The position numbers and the translations under genes are program-made. A stretch of DNA of 64,000 nucleotides, taken from Styela clava (Eukaryota; Chordata; Ascidiacea; Stolidobranchia; Styelidae). The notes under the pieces are model-generated. The model searched no databases. It was not told where the DNA came from and worked only from the letters and a program-made list of their open reading frames with translations. The stretch covers positions 11,127,135 through 11,191,134 of the forward strand of contig NC_135255.1 in NCBI RefSeq assembly GCF_964204865.1, read 5' to 3'. Positions 47,024-59,495 of the stretch are shown here, in pieces (position 1 is the stretch's first letter; every line of letters starts with the position of its first letter).

Positions 47024-49745
47024 CACTTCTTGTCCAACGAGGTAAATATAGGCCTATAACGCGCTTTAAAAGGGCTTTCTGCTTTACAAAAAGTACGGTT
47101 CAGCACAGTGGTTCTTGAACATTTCCTATCACAGACCCTCAAAATATTTTATTGATCTGTGCGGTCTCCTTCGTGGCCTGTCAAAAATATATATACAGAC
47201 AAAAGCGCAACTTTAATGTAAGCGATGCTGCTGTGTGCCTTAAACAGCCTCCTTGACAGGACGACATGTCATCATTGGAATCCAACCGGTTTTGACTTTA
47301 AGTTTTGATAGAGAGCAAATATGAAAATCTTGACTCTCTGTATATTCTGCTATTATGCGACACAATTTCAATATATAAACGCAAAAAGCGATCTGCACGA
47401 GATCGGCAGTTTTTGCACAATTGGTTTATTATGATTGCAATTTATATTCGCGTTTATATGCAAAACAGGCCAATGAACTGCCTCGCACATTTTCCCATCC
47501 CGTATCCGCGATAATCGCATAATCCTAAAATTACATTTGTGACGTCAAGAATTGAGTAAGGAATTGCTAGAACTGTTATGCTAGATCCCAAATAAATGGG
47601 CAATAAGGATTAAAAACAAAGCCGCAGGCAAAAATATCAACTATTCTTCAGAAAGTTTTTTAATTTGTATTCATCTCATATCGGGTATTACCATAATTTC
47701 ATTTCTAAAATCTTTACTGGTCCTTCACCTTCCCCTTAAAACTTCGTCACGTATTTCTTGAGGGTCTACGAATTCCAATTCCAAAGCCCGTGGTTTAGTA
47801 TTAGAGAAATAAATCATTATCAGCATATATGACGATTGAGGTGAACCAATTATTAGCGGATATCACAAAACAAGTAAATGAAGGTTTGGGTTCGCCTTTC
47901 CGTCATGGCCGCACTATCGCAGTCAAGGCTATCGTTATTTACGCTCAAGAGTGCCGTACGTAATGCATTATTGATTTGTATTGATTAATGCTGGGAGTCA
48001 CCGTGAACGAAATCGCCCATATCGAGTGGTTACACTTACGGCATCTTTTGCAATCCAGTTTTCAGCTGAATATAAAATGTACTGTATAGCGTGTTTCTAC
48101 GTAGCTATGCACAAGTATAATTTATGAGTTGTTTTCACAGCTCGAGATAAAAAGTATGATGAGAATTGTCAGAATGATGCACGACTGTAAGCTGCTAAAT
48201 ATGATTAGCCCGATTGCAGTCAGAGATTCAAACAAAAGAAAAGAATTTATCTTGACCAACAACAATAGTATGAATACGTTACACATTGTAGACGCAGTGG
48301 AGTTTAAGTTAGGCCAGGGGAGTAGCCTACCGTATGGGGTATAGGTATAGCTCAAAAGTTTAGTGTAGCTTTAGTAACTGTGGCGCACTTTTAGTACTAT
48401 ACGTGAGACAGATTGCGTACAGTTAGGTTACGAAAGAGAAAAGTTGGATTTTCATTTGTTCGTGAGTAGCGGTATTTTACACACATCCATGAATTGAAAC
48501 AGGTAATGATAACGATTTTACAGCAGTTGCCACGAATCAAGTTTGATACAGTATACGACATAATTGCGCAGGTTCAGTCACGAAAGAGGAAAGTTATACT
48601 TTCATATTTTTTGTAAGCAGTAGTGTCCAACTGTAAGTACACAGCCATCAATTAAAATTACAAATAAGGAATGATGATCTTAGGAGATTGATTGTCTATC
48701 TTTTGTTCGAGCGTGCGCCATATATTGTTGAGACATCTTTGCAAGAGTGCTTGGTGGACATTGCCGCCATTCCCTTGCAAGGTTTCTAATTTACACATTC
48801 ATTTCGATTACGTCGAAAAATTGAAAATTATGTCAAGCCGTCATTATTACGATACGCAATGAATTGTCGCAAGTCGGAAAAACAAGTTAATTTATTAGGA
48901 AAAATAGGTTATACTTTTTCCCACTTTGGCGAATAATTTTTATAATGATAGTTAAAAGTTCCGACTATGTTCAAATCCATGACCGATACCAGCATTTAAA
49001 ATGTCTTGCCGTGTTACGGTAATTTAAATTTATTTAACGTAACTCATGGCTGCGTCGACTTACGAAAAAATAAAAGCATTAGGCTACTACTCTGAAAAAT
49101 TACCCCAATCTGCGGACATAAAATGCCTGGTAGATAGCCAGGTTGTAGATAACCGTTATTGCATTGTTCATTGTATGCAAATTCCTTCATATACTAAAAA
49201 AGCTCGTTTTGATTTTATTTTCGAATGTATTCGATATTTCATATTCGAAAGTAATACTTCCGAATGTTTTCGAAATAGTGACTTATTCGGCATTGGCCAT
49301 CCCTGAGTCTAACTTCTCCACAAAAAAATAATCTAATTGAAGTCTTGTTCTTCCGGGTGGTTTGTTTTGCTAAGCTTTGATCATATCGAAATATATATAG
49401 GCTATACGAGAACTATATACGTCATTAATCATAGCAAGATTGGTCAACTCATATTACAATTAAAATATTTCATCCATCTGGTTTATGGTAGCGAAATAGG
49501 TGCCAAAACATCTGGCCTCTAACGTTCCGTGTTATACATAAATTAGGTGTAACTTATCTTGTGAAACATAACATACAACACAAATTACACCACAATAAAA
49601 ATACAGCTACCATTATACGTTGGATGTTTCTGCCTTATAATTTCTCACCAAATCATGTGATTTTAATTTATATTAATAATCAAGAAAGTTTAGTAATTCA
49701 ATTAACTAAAAAATATGGATAATACTAGAGACTAGACTGTGGGAA
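47024..49745. other. Intergenic upstream of JIP1
   Basis: A hAT-like left end (cagtggttcttgaac with a cacagaccctcaaaa block) lies at about 47121. A possible mirrored agaccctcaag block lies near 47758, but no target duplication is seen. The TTCGAAT-rich repeat reappears at 49195-49305. The JIP1 promoter should lie near the right edge; no element stands out. Confidence 0.5.
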
Positions 49746-52700
49746 ATGGCAAACTCGCTTTCTAGTGATGATTCATCGAGTTCGGATATAGAAATTTCTT
49801 GTGGAAATTTACAAAGGTAAGTCGGGGGATAACGTATTCGCCAGAAAGTACACACATTACTTTCATCGTTTAGAACAGCAAGAAACACAAAATGTTTTTA
49901 TAATGCCAATATTATCATTTCAAATTTATCATAACACCCCAGCGTTCTATCGACGAGGGCTGTCATCTCTACGTCCAAATTTGGTGGATAATATATATAT
50001 ATAGTTCAAGTACGATTCATCGATTGTTTTTTTTTTGTGCTTTATTACGTTGGAGTGAATATCACTGGTCGACAAGTCTGTCAGTCTCTTTGTGATACCA
50101 TGAGATAAGTGAAATACGCATTTTATTGTTGACGCCTGTTTGAGACTGAATCCGCCCGTGTTTAGACTTTCATTTTAGGTTCATTTTTATTTTCTAGTCT
50201 CACTGCAGATCTATCTATTGACGATTTCAATGACGAAGATCTTAGCGAAATAACAGAAGAAAAAACTCTTCGTCACAGCTTCGTAAATGGGCGATACAAG
50301 GTAAAAAACAACTCGAGTGGAAAATATTTGTGACATATTTGATATAACCTCCACTATCGCAAGTGTACTAAAATGTTTAACTTTTGAAACACACCCAACC
50401 CCTAAAAGATTATAAAATATTGCAAATAGATTTATAAGTATATAAAAATGCTCTTTCTCTGTAATTTGCAGAAACATAAGGTAAAAATGTCACCGAGTCA
50501 AATCTCAGAACATATGAAAAAAATATCACCAGACATGATTCAGCTTGACTTATCTGGAGAGAGTCCGATCGACAACAGCGGAGTGGTTTTAGAAAATGGA
50601 AGGTGATTATGAATGTTGAATGTTCGATACCTGACTGGTCCGAGTTCATTCAAAGCTGAAAGCTTAACAAAAAATATTGTGAATAAATACAAATATGTGC
50701 TTAGCCTCAATATTAATCAAATACTTTTAAATGTACGTGTCTAGTGCGCTAAACCACTTTTACGTTAGCGGAAATATTTTTTGACACGCCATGTCAATAA
50801 CATAAATTCAGTTCGAAGGAAATAAAATAATTAGATGTTGTTTCCACTAAAGAAGAAGTTTTTCTACTTTTACGGAGTAAATATTCAGGTATTATGCGCT
50901 GCGGCGCTATGTGAAAAACCCGAAATAGTCAAAACGTGTGAGCATCCAAAGCCGAATAAGCAAATGATTGCTATGAATTTTAAAATGAGTGCCTCTTGTA
51001 GCTTCTAATGTTTTTATGCCACTGCTCCATTTCATGTATACATTATACTTTGCGAGAAAATCTTAAAAGTACGATACACGACTGCTGTATAATGTTAGTT
51101 CCAGAGCCACGAAAAGTTTTAATTTTTATATCCTTTTTGATAAGAAGATTTTGAATTCTAAGGTAATAATACATCTTACAGAAAATCACAAATTTCACCA
51201 CCGAGGCCCCAGACGTTGAACTTATTTTCTGAATCAACCACCTATGGCAGTTCTACTGCAAGGAATGGAATCAGGAGCAATTGTCAAAATGGAAGAGGTT
51301 GGTTGTTAATAAGTTTTATGTCTGATTTACACAGTTAGTTATTGACGAGCACATAGAATTAAACACATAAACAATATAATATTCTACAAGTAGGGCGGTT
51401 CGAAACTGTAACTCAGATCAGGTTCGGAATTACCAAATAAATCTTTGTTTACATCTGAATAAATGACGAATTTTTTATAATATATTTTGAATAAAACGAC
51501 ATCAGAAATGACTATTGTTCAAGTTTTGCTTTCGGGCCTTGTACATATAGCTCCGAAAAATATTTTTTAAAGATTGCGGCTTGTTTACTGATTCAACCCG
51601 GTACGCACCGAAAACAAATCCCATTTCTCACTATATGTGATAGTTTTATTTTCTATTCACCTGCTGCGAGTTAAAACAACTGTTTTCAGTTTTACTCTAC
51701 AATATCAGCACGATGTACTTGCGGTAAAGACGGACTATATTAATAATTCAGTAACTGAGTTGATGTTAGAATAAATTTCAGCTAGCGAGGGCCATCTGTA
51801 GTCTATGAATCAGAATCCTTCTTTTACTTTTGATCTTAAGTGTTGACTTCATACATAGGTAATGTTTTCAAATGTGTGACCAATTTGTTCCATTTATTTT
51901 CTTACAGTAGTACAATCCACATCACAGGACAGTCTCCACAGTCGGGTATGAAACCATTATGTAGTATTATATATATGCTATATATTTGGAAAAATCCAAT
52001 TTATGAAGACGAAAATTTGTAAATTTAGTTATTTAAATATTGTTTCTGTTTCTCGAAAGTTATATTTTCATTCGACGGAGTTTTTTTTCACGAGAAAATA
52101 TGAAATTCGACACTTTCGGACGAAAATTGGATCTTGGACTTTTTAACGTTAGTCTTTATATATATATATATATATATATATTGTCGCCAGTACCCCAATC
52201 TGTTACGGGACTATTGAGAATTTATCTTGTGATATTTTTTGTGAAAGTATTACATATTATTTAAATTAGAAATTCTACTCAAAACAGAGATACAATAATG
52301 TATGTATTTTCGATTTCATTTATATATAGGTGCCTTTGAAAACAAGTGAAGACTCAAAAAATGAAGCGAATCGCGATGAAAATAACAAAAAGTTGGTTAC
52401 TTTATTATATCAGATTGACGTTGATATATTTACAATAAACGTGCTCTGTATGTTTGATATTTCAAAACATGAACTTTTCAAATTTCAAAAATTAAATGTA
52501 CGCTTTTGAAAATAATTTTAATTCTGGTCACGCTCAGAAATTGTTGATTAAAACGATATAGCAAGAAGAGTAATAAGATGTTTATTGAAAACCGTCCAAA
52601 TATTTTCTAACAAATAGAAGATAATAAATTTAATATTTTTCTCAGGGAAAAATCGAAAAATGAAAAACAGGATAAAAATCGATCAGACCAATTCTTGACA

Positions 52701-55700
52701 AGAAGTGCTTCAGAATGGTGTAAGTTTTTTTCACTCGGTTAAAATTGTTTTCCGGTTAGTTGATTTTTCTAAGAAAGAAAACATAATGTATATAACATAT
52801 TGCATTTCTGGGGAAAAGTCAAATTTTTCGTTATAAAAATTGAAATGGTGAAAAAATATTAAATTCAGAGTAGTAAAATCTAATCCAATATGCTTCGAAA
52901 CCGACACGCTAAAAAGTACAGTTATAGCCTATGCGGATATTTGATATTGAAATTATAGCCATTAGATTGGCTAGCAATAATTATATATTTCAAGCATTCC
53001 TACATAATAGTCCTATTATTCTTTGCACTCAAGAGTATTGTTTATATACATCTTACAAATGCTTCGTTTTTAGCGATTGATGATCCAGAAAGTGTGGAAT
53101 ATTGTTATTTGAATGGAGAAATAAAGAAACAAACACACGTTGCTGCCTTCAAATTTGTTCCTAGGCACTCTGACGAGCTGAATTTGGAGGTGAGTTATGC
53201 AATGTTCTTGTTTTGAATAGTAAATGATTTGAATAGTTAATTGGTGTAAGATATCGAATTACGCTGTTTTCTAATTGTCTGTGTGTGTAGTATGAAAGTA
53301 AAGGCACATATAACAATTAAACACTTTTAGCCTCAGACAATTTGAAACAAACTTTTAATATGCCTATACTATTCACCTAGTGGACTTCACGAAATGAAGT
53401 AGTGAAGATATATTTAAGGGCTACCTATAAATCACTTTAATTTTTCTACACTTAAATGTTATGATGAAAAACTACAGAGAAACACCAATATTTCAATAAT
53501 CACCTAGTTTAATATGGTGCCAAAATAAAAGTGACCAAATACGAAACATCTCTCAGAGCGCAAAAGTTTCGATTTAATGATTTAATTCTGTTAACAATGT
53601 ATTGATTAATTATTCTTTTCGATCTTACGATGGAAAATTGAAAGGTGACGTCATAAAAATTACGGGGATCATACATTTCCCCCAAAACAAATTAACCTGA
53701 ATACCATAGCTTCAAACCCCACCATTTTCTGAAACCCGATTATCGATGTAGGCTAGTTTATCATCAATTGATCAATATCGGTGCCTTTGGGTTTTCAACG
53801 CGCCCTTTACGCTACAACGTACCTAATGTTTAAAAAGCGTTGACAATATACAAAATTTTTATTTTCCTACCTACTTTGCCCTTTTTTGAATAGATATATG
53901 ATCCAATCCATGTAGAAGTGCAGGCCGATGATCTTTGGTACGAAGGACTGAATATGAGAACAGGAGAACGTGGTGCCTTTCCATGTTATTATGCTCAGAG
54001 CATTGTGAGCTACCTGGATGAATTAACCGGTACAAAAACTTTTAGTTCAAGTTTTCTTCATGTTGAGTAATAAGTCGGATGTTAGTTAATTAACCTTGTG
54101 TTTATAATGACGCTGCCCCTATGGCCCACCCGTGCCACCACAGCACCCAGGGTGTAAAATTTGGGTAGGTAATGATGAAGGCAATTTGGTACTTCAGTAG
54201 TATGTGTGACAGATTAGGGTTAGGGCATAATTTTATTCCGATTTTCCTCATTTTAGTTCTATTACGAGTTCGGGCGTGGGCTGTCTGTGTCAACCAAGTG
54301 AATATACCCCCTGCCCATAGATTTCAGTCCCTTCACACAACTTTATGTAAAATAGGCAAATAACATTAGTTACCTCCATATTGATGCACATACTTCTGGA
54401 GCGCCGATTCAATTTAACATCACAAAGAAAACACTATCGTAGTCCGTATGGAAGCAAAAGCATGGTCAACGACTGCTAAATAGCCATTTAGTTGTTCAAG
54501 TATTGATGTTTGATTTCCAATAGTGTTCAACTAAACAAACAAATATTGTAATTGAGTAATAACGTTGTGTATTGATCGTTTTCTAGTATGCGAAGATGAA
54601 GTTTGGGAAAGATTCTTTTTGTATTTTATTGGATCAGTGGAAGTACCATGTCACAAAGGAAACGATGTTTTATGCCAAGCTATGTATAAGGTGACGTAAA
54701 ATTATATTTGCTTTAAAATAGGAAAGAAGCATGCAGTGTAAAAATATCAGGCTTGCAATATAACACACAATATAACCTGAGAGTTTTCGATGGTTTTGTG
54801 AGCAAATAGTTTTTCGAAAATTTGTGGCATATTTATGGAAAATAGTTTGCATTGTCAAATGCGTTTTATTTATTGCCTCTTTACCGTTATATACTTTTAT
54901 TTCTTAATTACATGGTTTGATTCCGACTCTTAGAAATATTCAACTCATAAATATAATAGATAAGTGGAATAATCAGTTATAATGGCCTACATTAACAACA
55001 AAAATAATAATAATTCGTATTAATATTGAATAAAAAAAAATGCCATTTTATGACTGACATACTGCATGGCCGGGACATTCAAGTTTACCTGGCGGGACGC
55101 CGGGACAGCTTGTCAAACCGGGGCGTATGGTAAGCTTAGGCCTGTGAACCAGTGTTGTTACCCAATACGAACGGGAACCATAATGCATGATATATGAATT
55201 ATTTACAAATCACTTACTATTTTTAAAAAACAAGCAGGTAGCTGAAGCCAGGCGTGAAACTTTACATTCAAGTCCACCAGCTTACGTTTGCCTGATGGTC
55301 GGAACTCGAGGAGTTAAAATGATTGATCAGTCGGATTTGAAATATTATAAATCGAATCGGACTACCAATGCTAATCGACACCGGTTGTTTAGCTCAAGCT
55401 GCAAGGTAATTGTGCACTGTTCACCATTTCCTAGTTTTATTCATCCATTGCTTGTTATTTATACCATTTGTATTGTTGATGTGAACAAGTTGAATAATTG
55501 CTCCACAAATTTTATATATATATAAGGTGGTCTAGGGGGAAATGTATATGCCTAGATTCCTAAGATTTCCATAATTATTTTGCATTTTTTTTTTCAGGTA
55601 AAGCAGCAGACTCATTTTTTCCAGTTGAAAAATGTGTCTTTCTGTGGTCATCACCCACGAAACCAAAAGTATTTTGGATTTATCACTCGACATCCAACTG

Positions 55701-55840
55701 AATACCGATTTGCCTGTCATACCTTTGTGAGCGAACATTCCACAAGACCAATCATCGATCATTTCGGGAAAACGTTCAGTCAGTATTTCCAAGATTACAT
55801 GGAATTTGTTCAACCGTCCGATGATATTTACTTGGAGTAG
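49746..55840 (+). CDS. MAPK8IP1: JNK-interacting protein 1 (MAPK8IP1) homologue
   Basis: Twelve exons join in phase: 49746-49816, 50198-50300, 50472-50602, 51182-51297, 51908-51945, 52330-52391, 52646-52719, 53074-53189, 53894-54029, 54587-54690, 55238-55405 and 55598-55840, giving about 453 residues. N-terminal [17 protein letters not shown] matches the conserved acidic JIP1 segment. RPQTLNLF in exon 4 is the JNK-docking motif, followed by a SQDSL block. The SH3 domain lies at about residues 215-275 (AAFKFVPRH... [20 protein letters not shown]). The PTB domain follows, about 285-450 ([52 protein letters not shown]). The C terminus DDIYLE is the kinesin-light-chain-binding end. Family knowledge: it is a cytosolic scaffold for JNK, its upstream kinases and kinesin-1 cargo. 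It is shorter than the 711-residue human protein; the missing part is the low-complexity linker. AATAAA lies at 55861 and 56031. Confidence 0.95.
52157..52182 (+). repeat. TA microsatellite
   Basis: An uninterrupted run of at least twelve TA units in a JIP1 intron. Confidence 0.9.
54110..54410. repeat. Degenerate relative of the GGNGCTCC MITE family
   Basis: Shares with copy 1 the internal gattagggttagggcataat and ttccgattttcctcatttta words. The right end, mirrored, reads ggcgctccagaagtatgtgc followed by atcaatatggagg. The left end is unclear and no target duplication is assigned. It lies in a JIP1 intron. Confidence 0.65.
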
Positions 55841-57894
55841 ATTACTAGGAGTAATTTATAAATAAATATTCTAGCCACAACATCTAAAGCGCTTGGGGTT
55901 TGATTGGATTGTTTTTCACTTGAAACGTCAAAATTCATTGTACTGTAAATTGTAATTTAGTTTGACAATGTCCGAATAGACCATTTCTGATTGAAATTAT
56001 TTGCACTTTCCGTTGTATATATTATTCTCAAATAAATTGATGTTTATTCGGCCATGAACCACCATTTCACAATTGCAAAATTTTTTATGCTCATTTCAAG
56101 ACAAAAGACCGGCGAGTTATTTGATTCATATCTGTATTCACGACACATATCTAAAAAATGGATGGCCAATGGGAGTCTAAACAACAAATGCGAACCAACG
56201 TTCACAACCATAGCAGTTGTATTGCACATGTATGTTCCTGTCTGCGAAGGCCAATTTACACGAAAAATAGCTTTATGTTAACTGTTATCAAGTGATCTAA
56301 TCTGATATATATTTATAGGATGTCGTTAGAATAATAATACTTTATATTATACGAAAATTTTTATTCGTCTTTGTGTTTGCATGCTACTTCGTATTACCGT
56401 GAGTTTACTATTTATAGCATGCGACATCTATTCGTTTTAATTGTATATCGCATTTATCGACTTTGTTTTATGATTGATTGAAAAGTTGGAACCCCCAAGA
56501 ATACAAATGTCGACTTCTCATTTAAGAGTGTATTTACACAAACAAACAACTCTCTGATGCGTTTGAAGATATAGCGCCTTCGCCAATAAATTGCACTTTT
56601 TTTAATTGAAAAGTTATGCCGTTTGTTCTCTATATAACCTTTTCAGTGTATAAATATACAAATATTTGAACATTTATTTTGCTTATTGCAAAGGTTGTTC
56701 GGATTATAAAGGAGCGAGCTGCTTGGTGTTCGCATATACATTAATTGAGAAAGCTAATTTCATGAACTGTGATAATAAATCTTTTCTTTGAATGTATACC
56801 TGTGTCATTGAGTTATGCAGCTTTCAGTTATTGTTATAAAACTTCAATGATATAAAAAATAGGTAGTCCTGAATAGTTACTTAATTAACAAAGTAGTTTT
56901 TCGAACGGTTTGAGCAATATGCATTAAATTATTTTAGATGGACTATAATAATGAAATTCAGGTAAAATTATTTTACACTAGTTTCTGAACGAAATGTTAT
57001 AAATAATAATATCAATTTAACCAGTGATACAAGGTAAATTCGAAGGAACATAAAATATGCTTTTAACGGTTCTGAAAACATTTTCATAGTAGTTCGTGCG
57101 TCGCCTCAACAATAAAACGAAAGTCAAGGACGAATTGCTTAGAAAGTACCTGATAACATGGGTCTGACTCTGAGACTCTTCTAACAAAGACAAGTAAAGA
57201 GCGCTGAGCTGCCAACTTGACCTTCTACGCAGCAAGTTGAGTCTGAAATCACCACTTTTATTAAGCTTCAAATACGTGATTTGATAACACTGAATATTAA
57301 ATGATGAAAGTATTACTGACACATATATGCTCATTTAGCCAAATGTCAGTAAAAAGAGGAATGGGAGAAAACAAAAATCTCATTATTTTACGCTTACAGT
57401 ATGTCGGCAGTTTTTCCATGTTTCCACCTTGTATGACAATTACGAAGTTATTTATCGAATATTGGGGGACAACAAAAATTAAAATACCAGCTATGCAACA
57501 ATTATTCCCGTTAGCCCTATAATTATCGCACTAAAATTTTCTTAAACACTTAAAAGTTATAAAGGTTGGCGCTAAGGCGCAGCAGTAAACGTAAAAATAG
57601 ACGCCATCATGCATATGACGTCTTGTGACCACTGAGGTGTACACATTAACGCTTTTGACGCTATCTTTTTAGTAACGGTATCGTGCTTTTTCTGACATTG
57701 CTACCGTGTAAAGTTTGTTCGAAACATTACTGCATTAATCAGCATTGCATGCTATAAGGTACCGGTATTCCAGTATTTTGTAAAAACTGGTTCGGGTATT
57801 AAGAGAGCAAATCAAAACCGAAAATACCGGGGTCTCGTGTACCGTAGTTTCGTACCTAACGTACCGTACTGGTAACGTTTGAAATTAGGATTAG

Positions 57895-58225
57895 GATTTA
57901 TTTACATATTGATCCCGGGGGAGAGGAAAGCCGATAAGACGGCTTATCCATATGGCGAACCACGGCCTCTCGTCCGGTTACCATTCCAGGTCGGGTATGG
58001 GATTAGTTATATTGTTTGTTTTCGGAAGCATGGACTTGGTGGTGGAGGAAGCCGTAACCGACCAGCGGTTACGTGAACCACCCAACGACGGCGAGGAGTC
58101 CAGCAATCTTCTCGCACATAACCATCCCTGCATGGGATTCGAACCTGCGAACCCACGCAGAGTATTTAGAGGTGCGGTGGCGAGCGTATCCCTAAGGCTT
58201 AGCCCGTTGAGCCGCGCCGCAATCT
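57895..58225 (-). repeat. tRNA-derived SINE, best-preserved copy
   Basis: On the minus strand it starts with a tRNA-like region: a box A-like ggctcaacggg (58203-58213) and a perfect RNA polymerase III box B, ggttcgaatcc (58135-58145). A unique body of about 240 bp follows, ending in gggataaat...cctaat. Related copies lie at 13553, 15588, 16553 and 21770. No intact tRNA cloverleaf can be formed, so this is a SINE and not a tRNA gene. Confidence 0.85.
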
Positions 58226-58451
58226 ACAAAATAAACTAAAAGCTGAAAATGCATTACCGGTACCGGTACTGCACAAGCTGTTAAATAATGTAGGCTACTT
58301 CCATAGGTTTTTCACATGTCCATAAAATGTGAGGGCTGTTTATTTGGCATATACGGTAGTTTAAAGAATCCATTAGTTTATTGTGCAGTGCCGGTTTGCC
58401 GATATGGATGCCCAAACTGTCTTGTTAAGGATGAGTTGGCACTCACTGTTA

Positions 58452-58894
58452 GGGTCTCATGTATTTTCGTACCTAACATACTTCTAGTGGGCGTAGCATG
58501 ACAATTTTTGCACGTATCAATCCTAACCCACACCTGACTATACCATGTGAAAATTACGTCATTACGACATCACATTGACGTAATAGAGCCCTTCAAAATA
58601 TACGAACTGCCATCCAAGACGCGCAAACGAGCACCCGAAATCGAACAGTTGTTTCTCGTCGCAACGATTCCGATAGGAGAGAGGTCGATAATGTCAGTCA
58701 GTTCTTTATCGACGGCGCCAATGCTATTTCGGGCAATCGTACGTATATTTGGCAAGCTCTATGACGTGATTGTGATGTCGTAGTGATGTAATTTTTGGAT
58801 GGCGTGGTCAGAATGGGGTTAGGATTGACATATCAAAAAATTGTTATGCTATGCCCACTAGAAGAACGTTAGGTGCGAAACTACACGAGACCCC
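58452..58894. mobile_element. MITE with ~143 bp terminal inverted repeats
   Basis: The left arm 58452-58594 (gggtctcatgtattttcgta, then cctaacatacttctagtggg) is mirrored at about 58752-58894 with roughly 80-85% identity by eye. A further fragment of the same end (ggggtctcgtgtaccgtagt, then ttcgtacctaacg) lies at 57830-57870. No convincing target duplication. The 157 bp centre is GC-richer and has no known motif. Confidence 0.75.
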
Positions 58895-59495
58895 ACTGGT
58901 GTTATACCGTAAAACTGGCTAACTTCGAATGATTTCACTATACTTAAATCAATTACTCAGCCATACTTTAAATATATTACATTGATGTAATTCTCTATAC
59001 ATGCATTTAATTTTCTTGTCGATCGGATCATTTTTTATGTCTTAATTGTCTCATTTTTCACTACGCCACTAAATATTTAACTTCGGATGGGGAATCACCT
59101 CGCTGCGTCTCGCAACTCGAGTGAAAAGTGCGTGCGTGAAGACAAAACACGCTTTACATCGTTGCGTAAATGCCAGATGTTCAATCCATGTCGCGAGCGA
59201 CGGTGATAATGACGTCCGTAGAGTTTCCAGTGCGGCACTTTCAAGTTGTTTCAATCTAAAACGTCTCGTTTTATTCTCTATTATTTTTGGAATCTGGCCG
59301 TACTGTAGTTCTCAGTATTATAGTGAGTTCCATGTGCGAGTAGATCAGTAAATACACCATGGAATAACTATGATATGCATTCGCAGTATTATATTTTTTG
59401 AATGTTTTTTTTTTCTGTAACATAATATTTGTTCTATTTTTTATATATTCGCATAGCAATAATTTTGAAGTTGCTGCTATCTAGTCGACACCAAT

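Larger units (their letters stand above)
55841..59495. other. Intergenic between JIP1 and LMBRD2
   Basis: The JIP1 3' UTR is followed by AT-rich sequence, a full SINE (57895-58225), a long-arm MITE (58452-58894) and the LMBRD2 upstream region. Open frames here are short and featureless. Confidence 0.5.

Noticed and set aside
47121-47800. Complete hAT element
   Set aside because: A left-like terminus is present, but the proposed right end matches only in an internal block and no 8 bp duplication was found.
58130-58225. Possible tRNA gene
   Set aside because: Box A and box B are present on the minus strand, but no acceptor stem or anticodon arm can be formed and the body continues as a repeated SINE.
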